Assembly (NCBI GenBank): GCA_012961305.1
Contig: DTZQ01000619.1
Span: forward strand, 1 to 13,002
Direction of reading: 5' to 3'
Source of the DNA: Armatimonadota bacterium
GTDB lineage: Bacteria; Armatimonadota; UBA10988; DTZQ01
Length of the DNA: 13,002 nt
The notes below the pieces were generated by a model. That model was not told where the DNA came from. It searched no databases and saw nothing but the letters and a program-made list of their open reading frames with translations. Position 1 is the first letter of the stretch. Every line of letters begins with the position of its first letter. The position numbers and the translations under genes are program-made. Positions 1 through 7,349 of the stretch are shown here, in pieces.

Positions 1-7
1 AGAACTG

Positions 8-736
8 ATGAGGGGAAGGGTGAGACACCCTGGAAGTGCGTTGGGTGAAGCAATCGGGAAGTTCATCGAAGCAGATTTGGCCGCTACTGTCCGTCAAGTC
101 GCCGAGTCATTTGATCATTCAGTGCACCCTATGACTCTTCGCAATCACCTGGGAAACAAGCACCAAGTTGACATAGTCGTCAGTGATCGTGAAGATAATC
201 CTGTCATCCTCATAGAGCCAAAGTATTTACGCTACAAGAAACACAACTGGGACAAAGGGAGCCGTCTATGTATTGCCCATTACAGCATCCCATTCAACCA
301 CATCGCTGATGTTCTTGAACAATATGAGGTTCAATTCCGGTGGGGTGAGAAGGACACGCAAACGCCAGCGCAAGCATGGCAACGATTCTGCCAACTCTCT
401 GAACAGGAACGGGAAAGGATAGCAGCCGCCATCACGGACCCTGTTCGTCAAGCAGTGAGGCAGTCAGTCGAGACAATACTTCGATCAGACCCGAATGCGC
501 CAAAACGAGTAGAGGCTGTTGAGCTATCAATCAGAACAAGTGAAGGTGAGCACTTGGTCTATTCCTTCGATAGCGTATCGGAAGCAATTCAGCGCCTGCT
601 CACTTTTGTTCAGGGGACGTATCTTGCCTTAAAGCAAGACGAGATGTTTTGGCTCTGGTACACTGGGCCGGGCGAGTACGGAAGACCTGTTCTGGCGTTA
701 AGGACACCATGGGCAGGAGTTCTGGGCCCAGGGTGA
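8..736 (+). CDS. PD-(D/E)XK restriction-endonuclease-like protein, probably incomplete at one or both ends
   Basis: A 242-residue cytoplasmic protein with no signal peptide or membrane segment. Visible motifs fit a PD-(D/E)XK nuclease core: a helix with Glu14 and Glu21 in GSALGEAIGKFIE, then Asp55 in HQVDIVV, then Glu70-Pro-Lys72 in LIEPKYLRYKKH, the D-x14-ExK spacing of that fold. The basic run KYLRYKKHNWDKGS resembles a conserved block I recall from uncharacterised restriction-endonuclease-like proteins. No methyltransferase partner is in view. The first visible ATG has only seven bases upstream, no clear ribosome site and no in-frame stop before it, so the true start may lie outside the window. 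About the last 20 residues (from Y218) are read from the antisense of the neighbouring gene and are probably not native. From HYS (92-93) the chain goes straight to PFNHIADVLEQY, where I suspect a stretch is missing relative to relatives. The nuclease fold is moderately supported; target and activity are unknown. Confidence 0.6.
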   Translation: MRGRVRHPGSALGEAIGKFIEADLAATVRQVAESFDHSVHPMTLRNHLGNKHQVDIVVSDREDNPVILIEPKYLRYKKHNWDKGSRLCIAHYSIPFNHIADVLEQYEVQFRWGEKDTQTPAQAWQRFCQLSEQERERIAAAITDPVRQAVRQSVETILRSDPNAPKRVEAVELSIRTSEGEHLVYSFDSVSEAIQRLLTFVQGTYLALKQDEMFWLWYTGPGEYGRPVLALRTPWAGVLGPG

Positions 737-2546
737 GGGAATGGTCCTCAAGGACCCCTTCGTCCGCCTTCGTCAGTTGCAGCGACCAAGTTTGCCCCGC
801 GCGATTTCCGGCCGGTACTTTGAGGGTGACGGTCTGCTGTTGGGGCGTGGTCTGAGCCGAGGCGACCTGAGCACCAGTCGGGTCGAAAACGTTCACCCGC
901 ACCGTTTCGGCACCCGTACCCTTGACCTGTACAGTGAACTCTTTCAGGCCCTCGGTAACATGGAAATACAGTCGGTCAACGCCGTAGATGAAGGAAAGGC
1001 CCCTCTCGGCATACAGTCCCACGGGCACGTTAGCGCTCACGACTGAGTAGGCACAACTTCCCGCCGAGGCCCCCAGGACATACATGCCGTCCTTTTCCGG
1101 GGTGAAGTGGACGCGGCCGGTTTCATCATGGGGGATGGTGCCAGAAGTCAGTTTGTTCATCTGAAGGTCGCGGAGTTCCCAGGCCAAAAGGGACCGATAG
1201 TAGGCCACGGGATGGTTTCGCAACACAACCTCAACTGGCTGGCCAGCCTTGCAGGCTAAAAAGAGGAGGTTGTCTCCACGCATTTTGACGAGGGGAAACT
1301 CCACCGTTTCCCCGGTAACCTCCGGCATGGCTAACTCCAGCCGCAGTTCGGCGGTCTTGAGAACCGAAAGCCCAAAGTCTTCCGGCGTCTCCCGGGGCTC
1401 GTGCCAGGCGGCGAAATTCCCTGCGGCGATGGCCCGGTTGGCCCAGGTGAACCACTTCCAGTACTGCGGGTGGTCCTCCTCATATTTCGGACCCTCATAG
1501 AAGACCCAATATCCATCCGTCGCCTCGGAAATCATCACCGCATTTTTGCCACAGAATTCCGGGTCGGCGCCGGCCACTACGGGGTCAATCCCGCCCGCGT
1601 AGAGGTAAGGAATTCCCCTCTCTTGGGGTATCTTCATCCTTTCCCGCAGCCTTCGGCGATTGGCCTCCAAGGCCTCGGCCTGGGGGAGAAACTTGGAGGG
1701 GCGCCCGTAGGTGCAGGCATCCGCCAAAATGAGAGGAGCAGCCTCGGTGGCCCATTCCGGGTAGGCAGCCTCCACCAGGAAGGGCGTGCCCGGGGCGGGA
1801 TAGATGCAGAACTGGAAGGTAGGGTCGAATCGGTCAATAGCCTGCCGAAGTTTTCGACACCGTTCACGCCAATGGTTAATCTGAAAGCGGGCGAACTCTT
1901 CATGCAGTCCCTGCTCCTCGAGCCATTGCTTGCGGGCCTCCAAGGCCAGTTCGGGCAGTTCGAGGCCCTTTGCTTCGGCGAACTTTCCCATGATTAGGTC
2001 GTCGTAGGAGAGGTAGTAGCAGTTTCCCCCTTTTCTGCCCGGCGCGTAGTTTTCAAAATCCAAGAACACTCCCATCAGATGCGGGTTCTCGGCGCTGATT
2101 TTGGCGTATGCGACGATGTATTTGGTCATCCACTCCCAAAACTCATCGGCATTGGGGCTCCAAAGCGGCTGTTCACTGCCGTTGCTCCAGACCAACCTCT
2201 TGCCGGCTGCCTGCGGCCCCGTAGGTGCCCGTAGCGTCCCCCGCATCCAGGGCAGGTGAAAGATGCCGTACTTCTCACACCATTCGGTGACCTGCCTGAC
2301 CTCGTCCAGCCTCTCATGGCCGCGCCGAGGGGAAAACACATTGAACCCTGCCTCGGCCGTTGCCGCCACCATCCACTCCTTGGTGACCCAACCCTCGGTG
2401 GGCTGCATGACCTTGTCCACCAGGATTCTCAGTTTTACCGTCCGTCCCAAGTTCTGTCGGGTTGGTTTTTCCTCCGCCGGGCAACGGACGCTCATCACCC
2501 CCAGCAAGCCCAGAACCATAGTTACAGCGATTACATACTTCAGCAT
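600..2546 (-). CDS. Secreted TIM-barrel glycoside-hydrolase-like protein with C-terminal beta domains
   Basis: A 648-residue protein starting MLKYVIAVTMVLGLLGVMSV, a Sec signal peptide with likely cleavage near residue 24. Residues about 40-385 look like a (beta/alpha)8 barrel: AEAGFNVFSP (65-73), a cysteine-containing strand, HLMGVFLDFENYA (156-168) and the late strand ATDGYWVFYEGP. Asp163 and Glu165 in LDFEN, plus Glu351, are candidate acidic active-site residues, as in clan GH-A-like enzymes. Residues about 400-620 are beta-rich, with an Ig-like segment at 535-595. The start is well supported by GAGGAGGG seven bases before the ATG. It is the last gene of the cluster, 122 nt after the LamG/TIM-barrel gene. 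I cannot assign a CAZy family. Residues 623-648 appear to be readthrough into foreign sequence, so the true C-terminus is probably near 622 and the native stop is lost. Confidence 0.72.
   Translation of the reverse strand: MLKYVIAVTMVLGLLGVMSVRCPAEEKPTRQNLGRTVKLRILVDKVMQPTEGWVTKEWMVAATAEAGFNVFSPRRGHERLDEVRQVTEWCEKYGIFHLPWMRGTLRAPTGPQAAGKRLVWSNGSEQPLWSPNADEFWEWMTKYIVAYAKISAENPHLMGVFLDFENYAPGRKGGNCYYLSYDDLIMGKFAEAKGLELPELALEARKQWLEEQGLHEEFARFQINHWRERCRKLRQAIDRFDPTFQFCIYPAPGTPFLVEAAYPEWATEAAPLILADACTYGRPSKFLPQAEALEANRRRLRERMKIPQERGIPYLYAGGIDPVVAGADPEFCGKNAVMISEATDGYWVFYEGPKYEEDHPQYWKWFTWANRAIAAGNFAAWHEPRETPEDFGLSVLKTAELRLELAMPEVTGETVEFPLVKMRGDNLLFLACKAGQPVEVVLRNHPVAYYRSLLAWELRDLQMNKLTSGTIPHDETGRVHFTPEKDGMYVLGASAGSCAYSVVSANVPVGLYAERGLSFIYGVDRLYFHVTEGLKEFTVQVKGTGAETVRVNVFDPTGAQVASAQTTPQQQTVTLKVPAGNRAGQTWSLQLTKADEGVLEDHSLTLGPELLPMVSLTPEQVFRTRPAQCTRAKTSRLALRQDTSPEQK
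655..736. other. Probable breakpoint between two convergent genes
   Basis: Two convergent reading frames overlap over 600-736. The minus-strand protein seems to reach a natural end near LLPMVSLTPEQVF, whose codons lie at about 681-716. It then continues for 26 low-quality residues to a TGA at 600-602. The plus-strand protein likewise continues past FWLWYTG for about 20 residues made only of antisense of that conserved tail. Base composition also changes: sampled 60-base lines to the left are about 48-55% G+C, while most of the cluster lines counted are higher. The simplest reading is a join at roughly 655-681 that removed both native stop codons. Confidence 0.5.
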
Positions 2547-2553
2547 TTGACGT

Positions 2554-2561
2554 CCCTCCTC
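2554..2561 (-). promoter_or_regulatory. Ribosome binding site of the last cluster gene
   Basis: GAGGAGGG on the minus strand, seven bases before the ATG at 2546-2544. It fixes the start of the signal-peptide-bearing protein. The preceding 122-nt spacer shows no convincing promoter or terminator. Confidence 0.8.
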
Positions 2562-2668
2562 TCTTTCAAGGTAATACCAGTTACGCCGTTAGCCACAGAA
2601 CTATCCGGAAGAACCCGGAAAATTGGCCCCCACACCTCCCACCTCAGATGGCGGCGCCCCTTAGCCAC

Positions 2669-5600
2669 CTACCCCGGACTCACCACCAACCGGTGTTCGC
2701 GGGTTAGCCCGGAAGCCAATTCCCGAACGCGAAGGGTCCATTCGCCGGTCGCGTCGTTGGGTGCGAGGTCGAGGGTAACCGCCAACGTACCATCTTTAGC
2801 GCCATAGTAGCCACTGAATTCCGCAGGCCGACCCTGGGGGTCTATAATCTGCACCTCCACCGGAACGACCGCCGCCAGAGGTTCCCCTTCGGCATCCACC
2901 ACAGCGGCATTCAGGCTAACCCGTTGGCCCCGCCTGGCCCGCGCGGGCGCTTGGATACGAACCCCAGCAATTTTCTCCTCCGCAATCATGAAGAGCCGCC
3001 CCTCGCCGGGTCCAAAGTTCGCCTCGAACCTCAACCCTTCAGCCTGCGTCGTGGCCGGGATAGGCTTATGCGCTACCAGGTCGTAAACATGACCCCGCTG
3101 GCGTCGAACGAACAGCGTGGCCCTCGTGGGTAGACCCTTTTCCATGACTTTGCCGTGGTGCCCAACGTAAGTGCCGAAGGTGCGCTTGTCGTTGACTGCA
3201 AAGAGGTAGTCCGTGTTTTGGTACTGACGCAGGCGCACGACGACCTCGGGGTTAGACGAATCGGCATAACGCTGGTAAAGGGGGTCGAGTTTGCGGCGCA
3301 GTTCGGCTGCCTTGGCTTGCAGCGCCGCTTTGTCTTCGTCGGCCTTGCCCGTCCGCCGGTAACTCGGGATTAAGATGTCGGGGTGAAGGGCCGGCGTCAG
3401 GTGCTCATCGGCAACGATGATGCCGCCTCTTCTCTGGAACTCTGCGACCTTACGGGCGACCCTCTCCGTGAGGACATCGCAGTAGGGCATGACCAGCACC
3501 CGGAAATCGTCCAGCCCATCGCGCAGGACAGTTTCGTCGTAGATGATTCTGGGCTGGAGTTGGGCCCATTGGAGGATGAGGTGCATATCGGCTTCCCAAC
3601 TGTTTCCCCATCCCCAAGTGCCCCGACCCGCAAAAACCTGAGAGGTGAAACTCTCGAGCAGGGCCACGTCGCTTCGGCGGTCGGGAACCTGCAGGAGCGT
3701 TGGGCCAAGGGGACGGACAACCTGGCGAATCAGTTCCGCCAGGACCTCCTTGGTCCTCGGATTCGTGTAACGGTAACTCCCATGCGGCGCTTCTACCAGC
3801 GACCCCCAGCCGTGATACATAATGCCGCGAACGGGGCGCGAAATCTTCGACCAGAAGGCTTCCCGCAGGTGGTCTGGCGCGATGGTGATGAACCGGGCAT
3901 CGGGGATGTCCTTCTCCCACGGGGCGCGCTTGGATTCGTCCTCCGGCAGTTCCGGAGCCGTTTGGGAGCGATACCAGATGATTTGGGTCATCTTCATCAC
4001 CTTTTGGTCCTGCGGTGCACCTTCGGCCATGGCAAACAGTTCGTCCGTAGCCTGTCCAATCTTGATGGGGTCAGGATAGGAGTAAGTCCATTGGGAGATG
4101 ACGTCTACCCCACCGCCGCTGCCCCAAATGCTCGGCACGCGGACGGCCGGGTCGAAGAAAGTCCAAAGGTCATCCCGGCCAGTGGACTTCAGTCCCTTGT
4201 GCACCTGGGTATGCAGGTTGTTCCAGCCATCTCCCTCTTTCCAGAACCAGCGATAGAAGGTGAGAATGGGGTCGTCATCTGGAACGATGCGGTTCTTCGG
4301 GAAACCCTCGAGGTTCTCATAGCGAACGCCCCTCTTGCCCACGATTTCTTCGGGAATGTCATAGCCAGCAAACTGGCGGAAAGCCTCCCGGTCGTGCTGG
4401 TGAAAGCAGACGTTGGTGGCATCGCGCACCTCTGAATGGATTAGCGCTGCCTGGAGGCTGGGGAAGTGCCCGAAGGTCTTCGCTACAGAAGCACCGACAT
4501 TGTAGGCGAAGGTCTGGATTTCGGGAAAACGGGGACAAAGGTCTTCCCGCTCATAGGGCTTCCCCTCGCGGTTAATGCGCTGGTATTTTTCCTTCAGTTC
4601 CGAGTTCCGCATCACCCAGCGGCCAGGATAGAGATAGACCACCGCCCCGAGGCCCTGGGCCAGGTATTCGTCGAGCATTCTTGCCCTTTCCTGCACCTCG
4701 CTGACCTCTACGGCGTCGGTGGGTTGGCCGGCTTTCCACACCTTTCCGTAGTCCACCAAATAGACCAATTGATGGGTGAAACCTATTTCCTTGAGGCGCT
4801 GGAGGTCGCCATGACCCCACATCACCACCGGCATCGTGTAGGGCAGGGGACGGGGCACGATGGTAACGGAGAAGGCCTCCTCGACCTGGTACTGCTTATC
4901 GGTGGCCGTGGCGGTGGCCACTATCTTCAGCGGGTAACTATCGGGCCGCAGGGCCGTATCCACCGGCACTTTAATCGTGTGGGTGTCTTTGGGCGCAAGG
5001 TCTGGCAGGGCGAATTTCCTCTCCCTACCGCTGAAGGTGACGTGCGCCGTTGCCTCCTTGAGAGGGGTGCCCGTGTCATTGGTGATGACCACGGGAACGT
5101 AAGCACCTTTCTCCAGGCGCACAAAGGCCGTGCGAGCGCCCAAAACTTCCACTTCCAAAGTCCCACTGAAGAAGGGCACCACTCCGCGGCTAATGCGTAC
5201 CTGGTCAATGTAGCCAGGGAAGCCAGCGTGAATGCTGCCGTAGCGGTCACCAATGACGAGGTCGTACTTGCCTGGAGTCACCGGCCCGCGGCCTTCGTGG
5301 GTGGTTCGACCGACGGATTTTCCGTTGAGGAAAAACCGACCCGTGCCCGCCCCGTCGTAAGTGAAGGCGATGTGAACCCACTGGTTTGGTTCGAGGAGGA
5401 CCTCCTTAGAGGTGTAGGCCGCCGAGTCCCTGCCGTAACCCAAGTAGGCGACGATGCGACGACGATTCTCGCCCGTCCGGGACAGGTAGAGACAATAATC
5501 CCAGTTGGCCTGAGGGATGTCTTTGGCATAGTGATAGTACTTCTTGTCCAACAGGAAAACGGTGGCATATTGGTCCATCTCCGGCTTGGGCTTAATCCAC

Positions 5601-5944
5601 AGTTCCAGGGTGAACGCCCCCGGTGGGGTAAGGCGGGGATGGTTCTTCGCCACCGCGCCCTGCGGCTTGTCGTGCTCCCGGTCGGCGGGAAAGGACTCCA
5701 GGCAGGAGCCAAAGAGCCCTTCTTTGAGGAAACGCGTCTGGCCCCGCAGCGTTAGGTCGTGTCCGTGCCCTGAATTGTCTTTGGTCTCCTGTCCGGGGAG
5801 AAATTGCCAGAGGGCAATTACGTTCTCACCTCGGGCCTCCTTCCCGGTGTACAGCCTTTGCCAAGGCTGTTCCTCTCGCGCCTCCGCCCAGGTTGGGAGG
5901 TAAAACACGGTTGCCATCCAGGGAATAAAGAGCAGTTCTCTCAT
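2669..5944 (-). CDS. Secreted multidomain protein: LamG, Ig-like, TIM barrel, amidotransferase-like and beta domains
   Basis: A 1,091-residue protein with N-terminal signal MRELLFIPWMATVFYLPTWAEA. Visible domains in order are: a LamG/concanavalin-type lectin fold at about 45-255 (ALWQFLPG, DNSGHGHDLTL, FTLELWIKP, WVHIAFTYDG, GRFFLNGKSVG, GYIDQVRISRG); an Ig-like or NEW3-type domain at about 262-365; a glycosidase-like barrel at about 370-745 (VVMWGHGD, AALIHSEVRDATN with Glu505 as candidate catalytic acid, RGIMYHGWGS); a glutamine-amidotransferase-like Rossmann segment at about 755-850 (DDFRVLVMPYCDVL, RRGGIIVADE), as seen in GH42 beta-galactosidases; a helical linker at 865-892; and a beta domain and final Ig-like domain (about 995-1090). 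The LamG part probably binds carbohydrate and the barrel probably cleaves it. The ATG overlaps the previous gene's stop as ATGA, and GGAGAG lies seven bases upstream. No named family fits the whole; substrate unknown. Confidence 0.75.
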   Translation of the reverse strand: MRELLFIPWMATVFYLPTWAEAREEQPWQRLYTGKEARGENVIALWQFLPGQETKDNSGHGHDLTLRGQTRFLKEGLFGSCLESFPADREHDKPQGAVAKNHPRLTPPGAFTLELWIKPKPEMDQYATVFLLDKKYYHYAKDIPQANWDYCLYLSRTGENRRRIVAYLGYGRDSAAYTSKEVLLEPNQWVHIAFTYDGAGTGRFFLNGKSVGRTTHEGRGPVTPGKYDLVIGDRYGSIHAGFPGYIDQVRISRGVVPFFSGTLEVEVLGARTAFVRLEKGAYVPVVITNDTGTPLKEATAHVTFSGRERKFALPDLAPKDTHTIKVPVDTALRPDSYPLKIVATATATDKQYQVEEAFSVTIVPRPLPYTMPVVMWGHGDLQRLKEIGFTHQLVYLVDYGKVWKAGQPTDAVEVSEVQERARMLDEYLAQGLGAVVYLYPGRWVMRNSELKEKYQRINREGKPYEREDLCPRFPEIQTFAYNVGASVAKTFGHFPSLQAALIHSEVRDATNVCFHQHDREAFRQFAGYDIPEEIVGKRGVRYENLEGFPKNRIVPDDDPILTFYRWFWKEGDGWNNLHTQVHKGLKSTGRDDLWTFFDPAVRVPSIWGSGGGVDVISQWTYSYPDPIKIGQATDELFAMAEGAPQDQKVMKMTQIIWYRSQTAPELPEDESKRAPWEKDIPDARFITIAPDHLREAFWSKISRPVRGIMYHGWGSLVEAPHGSYRYTNPRTKEVLAELIRQVVRPLGPTLLQVPDRRSDVALLESFTSQVFAGRGTWGWGNSWEADMHLILQWAQLQPRIIYDETVLRDGLDDFRVLVMPYCDVLTERVARKVAEFQRRGGIIVADEHLTPALHPDILIPSYRRTGKADEDKAALQAKAAELRRKLDPLYQRYADSSNPEVVVRLRQYQNTDYLFAVNDKRTFGTYVGHHGKVMEKGLPTRATLFVRRQRGHVYDLVAHKPIPATTQAEGLRFEANFGPGEGRLFMIAEEKIAGVRIQAPARARRGQRVSLNAAVVDAEGEPLAAVVPVEVQIIDPQGRPAEFSGYYGAKDGTLAVTLDLAPNDATGEWTLRVRELASGLTREHRLVVSPG

Positions 5945-7335
5945 GCTTTTTCTCTCCGGAGCCTACCTAAGTGCATCCTTTGACCCAGGTCTTGGGGTAG
6001 GTATTCCTCGGGGAACTTCCAGGGATGGCGATACTCGGGCTTAGCCAAGCGTGCCGCTTCCCTGTCGCCGACTATCTGCTCGGCCTCCGGGTCGAAACGG
6101 AGGGAACGCCCCAGTTTATAGGCCAACAGTCCCAGCACGATGGGCACGTCCACCCGGACGTGATAGAAGACACTGCAACTGGGCTGTTGGCGCGACTTAA
6201 TGCAATCCAGCCATTCCCGCTCGTGCCCCGGTGAAGGGGGAATGGACTTGGGCGGCGGCTCAAGGCCTTCCATCCGCTCCCCCTCCGGCACGATTTTGTG
6301 CGTGCCGTAGTTGGCGTACAGGGTCCCGTTGAGGCCGTGGAAGTAAATTCCCAACCGCCGCCGGCGGACCGGCTCGCCATGGAAGTCGAACCCGTAACTA
6401 TTGGTCAGCGAGGTCCACCAGACCATAGTCAGGTTGGGATACTGCCAGAGGATTTCCATGTTGTCGTAGGCATCGCCATCGTCCTCAATGATATAGCGAC
6501 CGCCAGAGCAACTGATGTAAGTGGGGTAGCCCAGGTCGAGAGCCCACACCGGCAGGTCAATGATGTGGGGAGCCATGCCCGGCGTCCAGCCGCCGCTGTA
6601 GTCCATCCAGGAACAGTGGTAGTAGGAACTGGTGGCCAGAATGGGGTTATAGGGTCGCAGCGGCGCGGGGCCGCACCACAAATCCCAGTCTAACCCTTCC
6701 GGCGGGGTAGTGTTGGGATTGGTTCCGACTCCGTTAGGCCCCTGGTTCAAGACGTGAAAGGTCCGCAGGAAGCCGATGGGCCCCAGGTTCCCCGAACGAA
6801 TCAGTTCCACCACGCGGCGGTAGTTCTCCGTGGCGTGAATTTGGGTGCCGATTTGGGTGATGACCTGGTGCTTCCGGACGGCGTTCCTAAGGGCCAGGCT
6901 TTCGGCTAAGTGCAGGGTCATTGGCTTTTGCAAGTAGAAGTCCTTGCCTGCCTTCGCGGCCGCGATGCCCATCAGCGCATGCCAGTGGGGCGGGGTAGCG
7001 ATAATGACCGCATCAATGTCTGGCTGCTCCAGCAATTCGCGAAAGTCATGGTAAGGCTTGCAAGTGTCCTTGTACTGTGCTACCACCGCCTCCCGCCGGT
7101 CTTTCCAGACATCGCAAGCACCAGTGACCACCACGTCCGGATGCTGAGCGCAGTTCTTGAGGTTCGCCCGCCCCATGCCGCCGCAGCCGATTAGCCCCAG
7201 ATGGATGCGCTCATTGGGCCCCGGCTTACGGCTCGGAGAGTTGGCAGCGAGCGCGGGCGCGGCCATACCCATTACTCCAATGGTCGCCGCCTTTTCGATA
7301 AACTCGCGCCGAGAAAGTTTGTCCGTTTGGCTCAT
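5941..7335 (-). CDS. Tat-exported Gfo/Idh/MocA-family oxidoreductase
   Basis: A 464-residue NAD(P)-dependent oxidoreductase predicted to act outside the cytoplasm after folded export. The N-terminus MSQTDKLSRREFIEKAATIGVMG is a Tat signal with twin Arg9-Arg10. The Rossmann fold follows, with glycine motif GLIGCGGMG (Gly50, Gly52, Gly55), Asp75 at the end of the second strand, and IIATPPHWH (111-119). The usual EKP motif reads QKP here (Gln136-Lys137-Pro138, in YLQKPMTL). The C-terminal half has the substrate-domain hallmarks GTQIHATENYRRVVELI, WDLWCGPAP and APHIIDLPVWALDLG, with a candidate catalytic His-x-x-Asp. A frame extends upstream to 7587, but only the ATG at 7335 carries AAGGAGGTGA at correct spacing and the Tat motif. 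It sits four bases after the ceramidase-like gene. Family relatives include GH109 and glycoside C3-oxidising enzymes; the exact reaction is unknown. Confidence 0.9.
   Translation of the reverse strand: MSQTDKLSRREFIEKAATIGVMGMAAPALAANSPSRKPGPNERIHLGLIGCGGMGRANLKNCAQHPDVVVTGACDVWKDRREAVVAQYKDTCKPYHDFRELLEQPDIDAVIIATPPHWHALMGIAAAKAGKDFYLQKPMTLHLAESLALRNAVRKHQVITQIGTQIHATENYRRVVELIRSGNLGPIGFLRTFHVLNQGPNGVGTNPNTTPPEGLDWDLWCGPAPLRPYNPILATSSYYHCSWMDYSGGWTPGMAPHIIDLPVWALDLGYPTYISCSGGRYIIEDDGDAYDNMEILWQYPNLTMVWWTSLTNSYGFDFHGEPVRRRRLGIYFHGLNGTLYANYGTHKIVPEGERMEGLEPPPKSIPPSPGHEREWLDCIKSRQQPSCSVFYHVRVDVPIVLGLLAYKLGRSLRFDPEAEQIVGDREAARLAKPEYRHPWKFPEEYLPQDLGQRMHLGRLRREKA
5952..5957 (-). promoter_or_regulatory. 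Ribosome binding site inside the preceding gene, at the ATGA overlap
   Basis: GGAGAG on the minus strand, seven bases before the ATG at 5944-5942. The site lies within the last codons of the oxidoreductase gene, whose TGA (5943-5941) shares bases with the ATG. This is a classic layout for translational coupling. Confidence 0.75.
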
Positions 7336-7339
7336 GATT

Positions 7340-7349
7340 TCACCTCCTT
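7340..7349 (-). promoter_or_regulatory. Near-perfect ribosome binding site overlapping the upstream stop codon
   Basis: AAGGAGGTGA on the minus strand, four bases before the ATG at 7335. Its final TGA is also the stop codon of the ceramidase-like gene, so ribosomes terminating there are already on the next initiation site. This decides the oxidoreductase start over the longer upstream frame. Confidence 0.88.

Noticed and set aside
2547..2668. Possible terminator or promoter in the 122-nt spacer
   Set aside because: The CCGG/CCGG stem is four bases long, an eight-base GTGGCTAA direct repeat is too short to weigh, and no clear -35/-10 pair is visible.
3383..4435. Plus-strand open frame of 350 codons
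   Set aside because: Antisense to the barrel and amidotransferase-like part of the 1,091-residue protein, whose frame shows clear domain patterns; no independent support.
4466..5755. Long plus-strand open frame (429 codons) with ATG start
   Set aside because: It lies fully antisense to the LamG/Ig/barrel gene, shows no recognisable motif and has the composition expected of an antisense shadow in G+C-rich coding DNA.
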